From assembly GCA_009993955.1 (NCBI GenBank), contig JAACSL010000023.1, positions 1 to 64,000 of the forward strand: a stretch of 64,000 nucleotides of DNA, given 5' to 3'. Below, piece after piece: positions 54,639 to 63,820 of this stretch (the stretch's first letter is position 1; every line of letters begins with the position of its first letter). The stretch is from Paraglaciecola sp. GTDB lineage: Bacteria > Pseudomonadota > Gammaproteobacteria > Enterobacterales > Alteromonadaceae. The notes below the pieces were generated by a model. That model was not told the DNA's origin. It worked only from the letters and a program-made list of their open reading frames with translations, and did not search any database. The translations under genes and the position numbers were made by a program.

Positions 54639-55474
54639 ACGCACCTCGATTCAGGCGAAAACTGCTTACCCTGTATTCCATCGATGTTTGCAGCCTCAAT
54701 GGCAACTAATCGACTGCTTGGTTCAGGCGTTGTTTCTATTAAGTGTTTGGCGACTGGGCTTTCTCTCAGTACATGCAAAAATAAATTGGAGAATATTGGC
54801 GAGGGGGACGAGCCTACTTGCACAGCACTCAATAACAAAACAATGGTTAACAAGTGTGAAAAATCAGTCGGTGTTGATCCCGATCCTGTCGATAATTTCA
54901 GTTCAATCACTTGTTTAAGGCGTTGTCGCGCCCGAAAGAGTACACGATCAAAATGCTCGGCACTTAAACACAATTCCTCGCAGATCTGTGCTTTGGGTTT
55001 ATCGTAAACAAAAAAACGTCTCAGCAAATCACGATCTCTATCGGTGGGCAATTCGCTGATCACTTGCTGCACGACGGCTAAAATTTTCTCGCTGTGCAGG
55101 GCTCGGCTAATATCAAGCTCTGCGTCGGGTATGTGAATGTCGATGTCGTCGACGGAGTGAGTAGCGCGGCGTGATTCTTTGCGAAAGTGGGCGATTAATA
55201 GATTGATGCCCACTTGCCGAATAAAGCCGTTGAGTGCGGCTGGATTGAGTATCTCTCCCAGGCGGGCTTTTTGGATCACAAGTATAAAGGTGTCTTGTGT
55301 GAGATCCTCACTGAGAGTTGGGTTGCTAGTTTGTCGGTTGAGGATGAAAAATAAACCACGATAATAGGTGGAAACGAGTTGTTTTTCGGCGCTTTTATCA
55401 CCATTGGCAATACGCTGTACAAGTGCTTGAGGCGAGTTTTCGACCTTCTCTACTTCCTTAGTATGCATTTTCAA
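54635..55474 (-). CDS. ECF-like sigma factor with C-terminal hydrophobic extension
   Basis: A 279-residue sigma-70-type factor. Region 2 is seen as YYRGLFFILNRQTSNPTLSEDLTQDTFILVI and INLLIAHFRKESRR; region 4 as ELPTDRDRDLLRRFFVYDKPKAQICEELCLSAEHFDRVLFRARQRLKQ. ECF factors are usually about 180-200 residues. Here about 90 extra residues include a hydrophobic segment, FSHLLTIVLLLSAVQVG, which could insert in or contact the membrane. It heads the operon with the anti-sigma gene overlapping its stop. No GAAC-type autoregulatory promoter was confidently identified upstream. Confidence 0.85.
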   Translation of the reverse strand: MKMHTKEVEKVENSPQALVQRIANGDKSAEKQLVSTYYRGLFFILNRQTSNPTLSEDLTQDTFILVIQKARLGEILNPAALNGFIRQVGINLLIAHFRKESRRATHSVDDIDIHIPDAELDISRALHSEKILAVVQQVISELPTDRDRDLLRRFFVYDKPKAQICEELCLSAEHFDRVLFRARQRLKQVIELKLSTGSGSTPTDFSHLLTIVLLLSAVQVGSSPSPIFSNLFLHVLRESPVAKHLIETTPEPSSRLVAIEAANIDGIQGKQFSPESRCV

Positions 55475-55636
55475 CCCTTTGAAATATCAGCTTTTTTAGC
55501 GAATTGAACCAAGACTAATCGAAAAGTAATCCTTACGCAATTCACCGCGTTGCCTATTTCTTTAGCGTGCTTGGTTTTGAGTATCAAGCTGTATTGTTAA
55601 GGGTGGTTTGAATGGTAGTGGGTAATGTCTGGATGG

Positions 55637-55819
55637 TTAGTCAGGTGAGTAATCTTTTTTAACGGGAATCTCGAGGGATGCTTCGACATCGGCTAACTGC
55701 TTAAATATGGTCAGCAAACTGTCGTTAGTTTGCTGTGAATTTTGCTCGGCAAATTCTACTTGTAAACGCAGGAGGGAGTGTTTTATATCACTGATTTTGC
55801 TGGCAAATTTACTTTTCAA
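55637..55819 (-). CDS. Small helical protein, 60 residues
   Basis: A 60-residue, soluble helical protein (SKISDIKHSLLRLQVEFAEQN; LLTIFKQLADVEASLEI). The start is a TTG at 55819 with AGGA seven bases upstream, and codon use looks normal. No family is recognised. It lies upstream of the sigma factor gene on the same strand, 162 bases away, and divergent from the histidine kinase. Confidence 0.5.
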   Translation of the reverse strand: MKSKFASKISDIKHSLLRLQVEFAEQNSQQTNDSLLTIFKQLADVEASLEIPVKKDYSPD

Positions 55820-56042
55820 TTTATTTTCCTACACGACTCGAAAACAGTCTACTACGTCGAAGAAAGCGCTCATCGCAAAAAATCCGCGCACATAATAGCC
55901 AAATAGTTGCTTTATTGATACAGACGAGGCGCAGGTGATGTCGCCTTTGGCACTTACTTTGTCAGTTATCATGTACATCGTCAGGCGGCAAAGGCATGCT
56001 AAGCTGATAATGTATACAGAGATAAAAATGTTGCCACACGCG

Positions 56043-56098
56043 CCCAACATGTGATGTCCAACGCTTGGCGCCTAACATGTGAGGTCCAACGCTTGGCG
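56043..56098 (+). repeat. 28-bp tandem repeat with attC-like half sites
   Basis: Two adjacent 28-base units, CCCAACATGTGATGTCCAAC-GCTTGGCG and CCTAACATGTGAGGTCCAAC-GCTTGGCG, differ at two positions and are followed by TCCAAC and CCTAACAAG. The GCCYAAC and CAACGCTTGGCG elements resemble the left half of integron attC sites. No right half (GTTRRRY partner) or integrase is visible. Confidence 0.7.
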
Positions 56099-56126
56099 TC
56101 CAACAAACCTAACAAGTGATTTTTTA

Positions 56127-58763
56127 GTGAAAACTACGTATTACGCGCCTAAACCATTAATTTGGACACGCTTGCAGCGCAAGATTTTTGCCTTGGTTGT
56201 CAGTTTGTTCACCTTAGTTTTTGCCTTGACGTTAATCAGTATCAATCAAGCTGCCTACAACCAAGCGGAGCGTGAATTTATTGCGCGTCTGCTGGTAGGT
56301 AAAAATGTATTCCTGAATGAAATTAATATTGCCAAGGTGCATTTGGATTCGAGTGTTGAAACAATCGCTAAAGATTGGGCTCTGCGCAGTGCGATTGGTC
56401 AAGGCGACGATGTTGATTTGATCAAAAGTGTCTTGTTTAACCATGGTCAACGCATCGATGCCGATATCGCGCTGATACTCGACAAACAGTTTATGTTGAT
56501 TGCGCAGTACGGCAGCGAAGATGTCACGGTGGATAAGTTTTTGGCGCAAAATCTCAATGACAGTCAAAAACAACAAGCTTGGATCACCATGGTTGGTAGC
56601 GAACCTTTTTTGGTGTCTGCTGAGCCTGTGAGAGCGCCTGCCACCATCGGCTGGCTGATTATGGGCAAAAAAATCAATCAAAGTTTCTTACAACGCATCA
56701 AGACCCTCATTTCCCTCGACATCAATTTAGCGGTGCTGAGTCAGCAGCAAGCTCGCTTTGTTTTAGCCACCAACAACAATGCACCACAAATTAGCGAGGA
56801 ATTACTCAAGCTGACCGTGCCAGACAGCGAAAATTTGCTTACCAGCGATACCGCCTCGATGTTAGAAACGGGTGATGTTGTTGCATTGCCGTTTCAACTT
56901 GCGACAGACTCAAGCTCACGTTTTGTGGTGGTGTTGCAAGATTCCATCAGCGTGTGGTTGCATGCTCGCAATTTATTTATGCTGGAATTGTTACCCTTTT
57001 TTATTGTGGGTATTTTGTTAGCTTTATTTGGTTCGTTTTTTATTGCGCGCAGTATTACGCGCCCGGTAGGTAGATTGCTCACAGCTGCAAAATTAATTGC
57101 CAGTGGACAATACGATCAGCGCATTAATGTGTCTGAGCGCAGCGAGTTGGGTGAACTGGCAAAAGCGTTTTCCAATATGCAACGGGCGGTAATGGAAAGA
57201 GAACAAAAAATTACTGATCAAGCTGAAGAGATTAAACAAACCAATAAAATTAAATATCAAATCGACATTGCCCGCAAAGAGCAGCAACTCGCTGCAGAAG
57301 CCACCAATGTTAAAAGCCGTTTTTTAGCCAATGTCAGCCATGAAATACGCACGCCATTGCATTCAATCATTGGCTATTCGGAGATGTTGAATGATCCCGA
57401 TGTGAGTCAGCAGCAAAAACAAGCAGCGTCGCAAGCCATCAACAATGGTGGCCAATACCTGCTCAATATCGTTAATGATGTATTGGATTTATCCAAGATT
57501 GAAGCGGGTAAAATTCAACTTTATAAGATAGACAGCAACTTGATCGCGCTATTAAAAGAAGTCGAGTCATACATGCAGGGTTTTGCGCATGAAAAGAAAC
57601 TGGCGTTTAATTTGAAACTGCATTTCCCCCTACCGCAATTTATCAAAACCGATCCTACACGCTTAAAACAGATTTTGCTGAACTTGTGTAACAATGCCAT
57701 CAAATTCACCGCCAAAGGGCAGGTCGATTTATTGGTGTATTTAGACAGTCAAAAACAACGTTGTATTTTTGTGGTTTCGGATACGGGCCCCGGTATGAGT
57801 GATGAGCAACAGCTGCGTTTATTCACGGCCTTCTCGCAGGGCAATCAAGCCAGCAACCGCCAATACGGTGGCACTGGGCTGGGTTTGTACATCAGCAAAC
57901 AATTAACTGAGCTGTTAGGTGGGCATATCAAAGTAACCAGCCAGGAAAAGCTTGGCAGTCAATTCGCAGTGTATTTGCCCTGTTTGGGGGCGGCAGATGA
58001 TACGTTGCTGACTGGCATGCATGATCTGCCAGAAACCATGGCATTGCCATCACAAACGGCAGTCAATGTTCCGCAACTGGACGCCCATGTGTTGTGTGTG
58101 GACGACAATGATGACAACCGGCGTTTGGTGGCCTATTTATTGGAAAAAACCGGCGCAGTGACCACTTTAGCAGCAAACGGTAAGGAGGCGTTGGCCCTTG
58201 CCAGTCTGCACAGCTTTGACTTGATCTTAATGGATATGCAAATGCCTGAAATGGATGGTTTGCAAGCGACGCAGCAGTTAATCGCCCAGGGCTTTATCGG
58301 GCCGATTGTGATGTTAACGGCTAACAATGACCAAGTGAGTATTAGTCAAACATTGCAAGCAGGAGCCAGTGAACATCTTGCCAAACCCATCGATACCGCT
58401 GCTTTTTATGCAATGCTCAATACTTACCTTGGCGCAAGATCTTATCAGCAAGCCCCGTTGGCAAGTCAGAAATTTACGCAACTCACTCTCTTATATGTGG
58501 CAAGTTTCAGTGAGAAAATCAAGGCTATGCAACATGCCATGAGCCAGCAAGATTGGCCGCAACTAAAACTGCAAATGCATAAAATTAAAGGTTCAGCTGG
58601 GAGCTACGGTTTTCAAGCTATTAGCGAGATCGCTACGCACATTGAAAGTTTGTTAGATCAACAGCAATTTCAATCGGTCAATCAACAACTTAATGCAATG
58701 TGTCAGCTCATGCGTCAAGCAAACGCAGCACGTGAGCTGTCAGTGGAAAGGCTAACAGAATGA
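56127..58763 (+). CDS. Hybrid sensor histidine kinase with REC and HPt domains
   Basis: A protein of about 878 residues from the GTG at 56127; the ORF-track GTG at 56079 lies within the tandem repeat. TM1 is near residues 17-38, a periplasmic sensor of about 230 residues follows, then TM2 (LLPFFIVGILLALFGSFFIARSI) and HAMP. The HisKA phosphoacceptor is in FLANVSHEIRTPLHS, the ATPase has N (LCNNAIKF) and G boxes (DTGPGMS, GGTGLGL). The receiver aspartate is in LILMDMQMPEMDG and the HPt histidine in MHKIKGSAGSYGF. All phosphorelay residues are intact. The ATGA overlap couples it to the MBL hydrolase. The cognate output regulator is not nearby. Confidence 0.92.
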   Translation: MKTTYYAPKPLIWTRLQRKIFALVVSLFTLVFALTLISINQAAYNQAEREFIARLLVGKNVFLNEINIAKVHLDSSVETIAKDWALRSAIGQGDDVDLIKSVLFNHGQRIDADIALILDKQFMLIAQYGSEDVTVDKFLAQNLNDSQKQQAWITMVGSEPFLVSAEPVRAPATIGWLIMGKKINQSFLQRIKTLISLDINLAVLSQQQARFVLATNNNAPQISEELLKLTVPDSENLLTSDTASMLETGDVVALPFQLATDSSSRFVVVLQDSISVWLHARNLFMLELLPFFIVGILLALFGSFFIARSITRPVGRLLTAAKLIASGQYDQRINVSERSELGELAKAFSNMQRAVMEREQKITDQAEEIKQTNKIKYQIDIARKEQQLAAEATNVKSRFLANVSHEIRTPLHSIIGYSEMLNDPDVSQQQKQAASQAINNGGQYLLNIVNDVLDLSKIEAGKIQLYKIDSNLIALLKEVESYMQGFAHEKKLAFNLKLHFPLPQFIKTDPTRLKQILLNLCNNAIKFTAKGQVDLLVYLDSQKQRCIFVVSDTGPGMSDEQQLRLFTAFSQGNQASNRQYGGTGLGLYISKQLTELLGGHIKVTSQEKLGSQFAVYLPCLGAADDTLLTGMHDLPETMALPSQTAVNVPQLDAHVLCVDDNDDNRRLVAYLLEKTGAVTTLAANGKEALALASLHSFDLILMDMQMPEMDGLQATQQLIAQGFIGPIVMLTANNDQVSISQTLQAGASEHLAKPIDTAAFYAMLNTYLGARSYQQAPLASQKFTQLTLLYVASFSEKIKAMQHAMSQQDWPQLKLQMHKIKGSAGSYGFQAISEIATHIESLLDQQQFQSVNQQLNAMCQLMRQANAARELSVERLTE

Positions 58764-59608
58764 AGACATACCTGAGCAAACTATGCATGCTGGTGTTGAT
58801 AGTCACTGCGAATAAGGGCTTAACACACGATCGTAATCAGGCCTCAGCAAGATATTTGGCGAATGAAGCGGTGATGGTCAGCGTGGGCAGTCACAAAGTA
58901 CTGTTTGATCCATTTTTTAGCGAAACGTTTGGTATTTACCAAAAAATTCCGGACCCTATGTTAAGCGACATAGAAGCAGCAACCCCACCTTATGATGATA
59001 TCGACCTCATTGTTATCAGCCACGCTCACGCGGATCACTTTGACGCAACTCGAGTATTGGCTTACCTCATTGCCCACCCCTCTACGCATGTGGTAGGCCC
59101 TCAACAGGCTATTGCTGCCATTCGAAAAATCCAAGCCGGGGGAAAGTCACACATACAACTGCACGAAGTCAGTTTGCAAATTGGTCAAGCTGCTGTGCAA
59201 CTTCAGGTCAACGCATTAACCATTGATGCAGTGCGGATCCCGCATGCAGGCTGGCCGAGCCGTGCTGAAGTTGAAAACCTAGTCTTTCGTGTGAGTTTGG
59301 CGCAAGGTGATCACATTTTTCCTGAGCAAATTACCGTCATGCATATGGGAGATGCTGATGCAGATATCGATCATTTTCTGCCTCATCGTCAACATTGGCA
59401 GAGTAAAACCACACATTTGGTGTTTCCGCCCTACTGGTTTTTTGCCAGTGCCGAGGGTAGGGATATTTTGCAGAGTGTTGTGCAAGCTAGACAACAGATT
59501 GGCGTGCATGTCCCCGTTGAAATACCCATGTCATTGCAACAAGGCACGGAAGATTTTTTCAGTCAACCAGGTGAGGTAAGAATCATCGATGTGGGTGCGG
59601 CAAAGTAG
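58760..59608 (+). CDS. Exported MBL-fold metallo-hydrolase
   Basis: A 282-residue metallo-beta-lactamase-fold protein. The start overlaps the kinase stop (ATGA). A signal peptide-like N-terminus (LSKLCMLVLIVTANKGLTHD) precedes a zinc site with HAHADHFD near residue 92, plus later IPHAGWPSR and MHMGDADADIDHF. The sequence resembles UlaG- or YycJ-like hydrolases; the substrate is unknown. Co-transcription with a sensor kinase suggests it works in the pathway the kinase senses, perhaps on its ligand. Confidence 0.85.
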   Translation: MKTYLSKLCMLVLIVTANKGLTHDRNQASARYLANEAVMVSVGSHKVLFDPFFSETFGIYQKIPDPMLSDIEAATPPYDDIDLIVISHAHADHFDATRVLAYLIAHPSTHVVGPQQAIAAIRKIQAGGKSHIQLHEVSLQIGQAAVQLQVNALTIDAVRIPHAGWPSRAEVENLVFRVSLAQGDHIFPEQITVMHMGDADADIDHFLPHRQHWQSKTTHLVFPPYWFFASAEGRDILQSVVQARQQIGVHVPVEIPMSLQQGTEDFFSQPGEVRIIDVGAAK

Positions 59609-59645
59609 TTCGAAGAACGCCGCCGCAATTTCATCTGGGCATAAA

Positions 59646-59673
59646 AACTCCGCAGAGGCGGAGTTAATTTTTT
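59646..59673. terminator. Intrinsic terminator, probably bidirectional
   Basis: AACTCCGC and GCGGAGTT form an eight-base stem with an AGAG loop, followed by AATTTTTT on the plus strand and preceded by an A-run, so it can serve both the MBL gene and the convergent DUF3545 gene. Confidence 0.9.
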
Positions 59674-59698
59674 ATGCTTAGCCGAGTTCTTTGAAGAC

Positions 59699-59869
59699 TT
59701 AAAGTAGTTCTAACTCATCTTCTGGACTTAAACCCAGTTCACTTAATTCTTGTCTGAGTCGCTGACGGTCATGAATTGCTTCAATTTCTCGCCATTTGCG
59801 TTTCGCGGGTTTGGTTTTGGAGGAGCGGCTTTCTACATCAATCATCGACAATAAATCGGACTTATCCAT
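59699..59869 (-). CDS. DUF3545 family protein
   Basis: A 56-residue protein missing from the ORF track. It begins MDKSDLLSMIDVESRSS after AAGGGG and contains the family core KRKWREIEAIHDRQRLRQEL, ending in an acidic ELELL. DUF3545 proteins are small, basic-then-acidic proteins common in Alteromonadales and Vibrio; their function is unknown. It converges on the MBL gene at a shared terminator. Confidence 0.88.
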   Translation of the reverse strand: MDKSDLLSMIDVESRSSKTKPAKRKWREIEAIHDRQRLRQELSELGLSPEDELELL

Positions 59870-60108
59870 CTGAGACCCCTTTATTATTTAGCGCAGACTT
59901 GATGAATATCGTGACACGATGCTCATCAAAACTCAGTTTTTGTTCGCAAATCAATTACATAAAATGCACTTAATTCCACGACCTTTTACCACATGAGCGA
60001 CAAATTTAGAATACTTTCTTGTACTTTTTATTAACAATAGATGAATAATATGTGACGTTTGTGTGTTGCCCTCAGTGTAAAAACCATGTGTTCATCCGCA
60101 AATGAGTG

Positions 60109-60134
60109 AAAAAAGCCAATGTTAACCATTGGCT
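60109..60134 (-). terminator. Intrinsic terminator of pgi
   Basis: On the minus strand AGCCAATG pairs with CATTGGCT across GTTAA and is followed by TTTTTT. The stem overlaps the pgi stop codon. Confidence 0.9.
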
Positions 60135-61765
60135 TGTCTGAATTTACTGATCAGTTGATTAGTTGACGCATCAAAGTTTAATGCACTTTCAGTGTTCACT
60201 AACTTGTCTAGTACCTGGTTGCCAAGTTCTTTCCCTAATTCTACTCCCCATTGATCAAAGGAGTTCACACCCCAGATAGCCCCTTGCACAAACACTTTAT
60301 GTTCATAGAGGGCAACTAGTGCGCCTAAAGTACTTGGATCAAGTTGCTGAAATAACAGAGTATTACTTGGTTTATTGCCGGGCATGGTTTTATGTGCAGC
60401 CAAGGAGTCCAAGGTGGCTGCATCAAGATTTTTACTGGCTAAGTCTGCTTTGCATTCAGCCAAGGTTTTGCCTTGCATCAGCGCTTGAGTCTGACCAAAA
60501 CAATTGGAGGCCAACATGGCATGATGGGTTTTATCTTGATTTGGCACATTCAGTGGCAGCATAAAATCTGCTGGTATAAGCAAGGTGCCTTGGTGGATTA
60601 ATTGGTGGAAAGAATGCTGCCCGTTGGTGCCTTCACTACCCCAAATGAGAGGGCCGGTTGGGTAATCAGTCACTTCACTGGCGCCAGCAATGCGCTTGCC
60701 ATTACTTTCCATATCAAGCTGTTGTACATACGCAGGAAAACCTCGTAAGTAGTGATAATAAGGCAGTAGTACATGACTTTGTGCACCAAAAAAGTTGATA
60801 TACCACACCCCCAATAAAGCGAGGATCATCGGTAAATTCTGCTCTACAGGTGCTTGTTGAAAATGTTTGTCCATGGCATACGCACCCTTGAGCAAAGCCT
60901 CATAGTGCTCATAACCAATGGTGAGGGCGATGGGTAAGCCAATGGCTGACCATAAAGAATAACGCCCGCCTACCCAATCCCACATGGGGAAAATATTATC
61001 AGCCGCCATGCCAAAATCTGTGGCCGCTTTGATATTTGAAGACACCGCAACAAAATGCTTGGCAATATCCTTTTGGCTGCCACCTGCCTTGAGGAACCAG
61101 GCTTTTGCTGTGAGGGTATTTTGCAAGGTTTCTTGGGTGGTAAAAGATTTTGACGACATCACCACCAGGGTTTCTTGGTGATCCAAGTTAGCCAGCACAT
61201 CCTGAATATGACAGCCATCTACATTGGCCACATAGTGTACTTTTACGCCTTTATACCAATATGGCTTAAGGGCTTCTGACATGATCTTGGGGCCGAGAAA
61301 CGAACCACCAATGCCAATACTGACTATTTGTGTCAGTGGTTTGCCGGTATAACCCAAGCATTCACCGCGGTGCACTTTATCCACAAAGGCTTTGATTTTT
61401 TGCTGACAAGCTTGCACTTCAGGCATCACATCTTCACCGTCAAGTATCACTGGCTGCCCAGAATAATTGCGCAGTGCTGTGTGCAATACTGCCCGTTTTT
61501 CGGTGTGATTGATGACCTTGCCTTTGAACATGGCATCACGTTTTACGTTTACTTCACAATGTTGCGCTAAACCTTGCAAGGCTTGCATTACGTCGTTGGT
61601 AATCAGGTTTTTGGAATAGTCTAACTCGATACCACAAGCCGCCACGGTATAACGTTGGGCACGTTGTGGATCAGCGGCAAACCAATCGCGCAAGTGTTGC
61701 TGCTTAACTTGGGCGGCTAATGAACTTAGGTGTTGCCAGTGGGATGAATCGGTCAATGCGGTCAT
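60122..61765 (-). CDS. pgi: Glucose-6-phosphate isomerase
   Basis: A 547-residue enzyme interconverting glucose 6-phosphate and fructose 6-phosphate in the cytoplasm. Family signatures are clear: [32 protein letters not shown] (phosphate-binding serine/threonine loop), [40 protein letters not shown] and the C-terminal [14 protein letters not shown]. The length matches enterobacterial Pgi (about 549). AAGG lies seven bases before the ATG. It follows tal on the same strand with 71 bases between, so sugar-phosphate enzymes may be co-transcribed. Confidence 0.98.
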   Translation of the reverse strand: MTALTDSSHWQHLSSLAAQVKQQHLRDWFAADPQRAQRYTVAACGIELDYSKNLITNDVMQALQGLAQHCEVNVKRDAMFKGKVINHTEKRAVLHTALRNYSGQPVILDGEDVMPEVQACQQKIKAFVDKVHRGECLGYTGKPLTQIVSIGIGGSFLGPKIMSEALKPYWYKGVKVHYVANVDGCHIQDVLANLDHQETLVVMSSKSFTTQETLQNTLTAKAWFLKAGGSQKDIAKHFVAVSSNIKAATDFGMAADNIFPMWDWVGGRYSLWSAIGLPIALTIGYEHYEALLKGAYAMDKHFQQAPVEQNLPMILALLGVWYINFFGAQSHVLLPYYHYLRGFPAYVQQLDMESNGKRIAGASEVTDYPTGPLIWGSEGTNGQHSFHQLIHQGTLLIPADFMLPLNVPNQDKTHHAMLASNCFGQTQALMQGKTLAECKADLASKNLDAATLDSLAAHKTMPGNKPSNTLLFQQLDPSTLGALVALYEHKVFVQGAIWGVNSFDQWGVELGKELGNQVLDKLVNTESALNFDASTNQLISKFRQANG

Positions 61766-61790
61766 AACAGTGCCTTATGTTTGGATCAAG

Positions 61791-61820
61791 GCCTATTACA
61801 CAGCATACGGTGTAATAGGC
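61791..61820. other. Perfect 11-bp hairpin between tal and pgi
   Basis: GCCTATTACAC and GTGTAATAGGC flank an eight-base loop. The A-run lies on the wrong side for a minus-strand terminator, so it may be an mRNA stability or processing element. Confidence 0.7.
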
Positions 61821-61836
61821 TCAAAAAAGAAATGCT

Positions 61837-62790
61837 TTACAAATGGGCTTTCAGCAGGGTTTCGAGTTTCACTTGGTCAATGGCGAAATTGCGAATACCC
61901 TCAGACAGTTTTTCTGTTGCCATGGCGTCTTGATTCATTTCCCAGCGAAATTGAGCTTCGGTAAGGGGCGCACCGGGCTTAGATGTTGCCCCAGTATCCT
62001 TAAGTTTTACCGGCAGTGGTGCCGTTGCTTGCGATAACTCCTCCAATAAACTTGGACCGATGGTGAGACGATCACAACCTGCCAGTTCGGTTATTTCATC
62101 GGTATTGCGGAAACTGGCACCCATGACCACCGTTTTATAACCGTGCTGTTTGTAATAATTATAAATTTTGGTCACCGAGACGACGCCGGGATCTTCAGCA
62201 GGGGCGTAGCTAGATTGGCCAGTTTTCGCTTTGTACCAATCTAAAATACGGCCTACAAATGGTGAAATCAGATAGGCGCCCGCTTCAGCACAGGCTTGGG
62301 CCTGGGCAAAACCAAACAACAAGGTTAGGTTACAGTTGATGCCTTCTTTTTCTAAGTGCTCAGCGGCACGAATACCTTCCCATGTGGAGGCCAGTTTTAT
62401 TAAGATTCGATCTTTACTGACACCCGCATCTTTATACAGGGCGATGAGTTTATGGGCTTTTTCGATGCTTGCCGCTGTGTCGAAAGATAAACGTGCATCG
62501 ACTTCGGTGGAAATACGTCCAGGCACAATATTAACAATGTCAGTACCAATCAGCACAGACAGTTTGTCTCCGGCATCAATAATCTGTTGTTCAACATCAT
62601 TTGATTGTTGTTTTGCCCAAGCAACGGCTTGTTCCACATGTTTTTTATACTGGGGCATTTCTGCCGCTTTAAGCAATAACGAAGGGTTAGTGGTGGCATC
62701 GACGGGTTGATATTTTTTAATGGCTTCGATGTCGCCAGTATCGGCTACTACAGTGGTAATAGCGCGCAATGCTTGTAATTGGTTAGACAT
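61837..62790 (-). CDS. tal: Transaldolase
   Basis: A 317-residue class I transaldolase of the pentose phosphate pathway, exchanging a dihydroxyacetone unit between sugar phosphates. The start is moved to the ATG at 62790 after GAGGATCTT, giving [20 protein letters not shown] and the same length as E. coli TalB. Signatures are [12 protein letters not shown], the Schiff-base lysine in [15 protein letters not shown] and [35 protein letters not shown]. It precedes pgi. Confidence 0.98.
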   Translation of the reverse strand: MSNQLQALRAITTVVADTGDIEAIKKYQPVDATTNPSLLLKAAEMPQYKKHVEQAVAWAKQQSNDVEQQIIDAGDKLSVLIGTDIVNIVPGRISTEVDARLSFDTAASIEKAHKLIALYKDAGVSKDRILIKLASTWEGIRAAEHLEKEGINCNLTLLFGFAQAQACAEAGAYLISPFVGRILDWYKAKTGQSSYAPAEDPGVVSVTKIYNYYKQHGYKTVVMGASFRNTDEITELAGCDRLTIGPSLLEELSQATAPLPVKLKDTGATSKPGAPLTEAQFRWEMNQDAMATEKLSEGIRNFAIDQVKLETLLKAHL

Positions 62791-63043
62791 AAGATCCTCG
62801 AAAGTTGGGCTGCACAGTGACCTAATCTTGTCAAAAAAAACAAGCAAGTCAACGTATTAAGTTGCATAGCTTGGCTTTGTTTGGGATTGATGCAGAGTTT
62901 GTGAACAACCTAGGTAATAAACGCTTTTAAAAGTATGTTTAGAGTATATCCCTTACTGATCGTGTGCCAGTAAAACCCTGAAATTGCCAGCAAAAATAAA
63001 GGCTAGATGAATACTCATAAAATCTTAAAGCATGGAAGCTGGA

Positions 63044-63565
63044 TTAAAACGCGATGCTTACTTGTGCCCCATAAAAAATCTGTCTTTCGCTGCGCCAATA
63101 TTCGCTGTCAAGTTGGCGCGCTCTGACAGAAACCTCAAACCGCAGGTACTCCAGTTTTAACCCTAAACCCAGGCCTGCGTAGCCATCAGGCTCGTTGTGT
63201 TGTGCGTAGTAATCGTCACAACAGTCATAACGCTTGTCGTTTAATATCGATTCACCGAGGTCAAAACCGGCCTCAACGTAGGCAAACACCGTGGAGAAAT
63301 ACCCTAAGCGCAAGCCCACTTCCCAACCTATAAACTCTTCCAAATAACCGGCATCACTGACAACTTCGGCATAGCTAAGGTTGGTTGTGGCTTCGCCACC
63401 CAAATCACTGTTGGCAAAATTAAACTGCTGAGCAATGCCGATACTATTAATCTTATCTGTGTCGTTCACCTCTTGTTTAACAAAAAAACTAAGTCCGTCC
63501 ATGTCTTCCCCCATTGCATGGCTACTCATGCGCATTAAACCCACTACACATAAAAAATGGCGCAT
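63044..63565 (-). CDS. Small outer-membrane-barrel-like protein
   Basis: A 173-residue protein starting at the ATG at 63565 with AAGGAATATGTG upstream. The N-terminus (MRHFLCVVGLMRMSSHAMGE) is a short signal-like region. The body has alternating strands (GWEVGLRLGYFSTVFAYVEAGFDLG; YAGLGLGLKLEYLRFEVSVRARQL) and ends GAQVSIAF, as in outer-membrane barrels. A CC pair (YDCCDDYY) is unusual. No specific family is recognised. It is monocistronic between tal and yaaA. Confidence 0.65.
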   Translation of the reverse strand: MRHFLCVVGLMRMSSHAMGEDMDGLSFFVKQEVNDTDKINSIGIAQQFNFANSDLGGEATTNLSYAEVVSDAGYLEEFIGWEVGLRLGYFSTVFAYVEAGFDLGESILNDKRYDCCDDYYAQHNEPDGYAGLGLGLKLEYLRFEVSVRARQLDSEYWRSERQIFYGAQVSIAF

Positions 63566-63820
63566 CACATATTCCTTGATAAGACAGAGCAGCGTTATAG
63601 CGATATTCTATATAAGCCACAAGAACCGCGTTATTAATCTGCGTGTAGAATTACACTGAGCAAAATTAATTTAGCCTGAACAAGTGGTGAATTTAATATT
63701 GAACCCCTTAATTGAATCCTCAGTACAAGATAATCAGTGCACCCGTCTTGTAATCTAAGGCGTAAGCCTCATTACTGAGTCCATGGCTTATTTTTCGCGT
63801 TTTATCATTTAAGGTTATTT

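Noticed and set aside
55829-56050. 73-codon minus-strand ORF upstream of the small helical protein
   Set aside because: No ribosome binding site, hydrophobic-cysteine mix without a recognised fold, and it runs through the repeat and promoter region.
56043-56104. Possible integron cassette array or CRISPR-like repeats
   Set aside because: Only two adjacent units without spacers, no integrase, no Cas genes; reported only as a tandem repeat.
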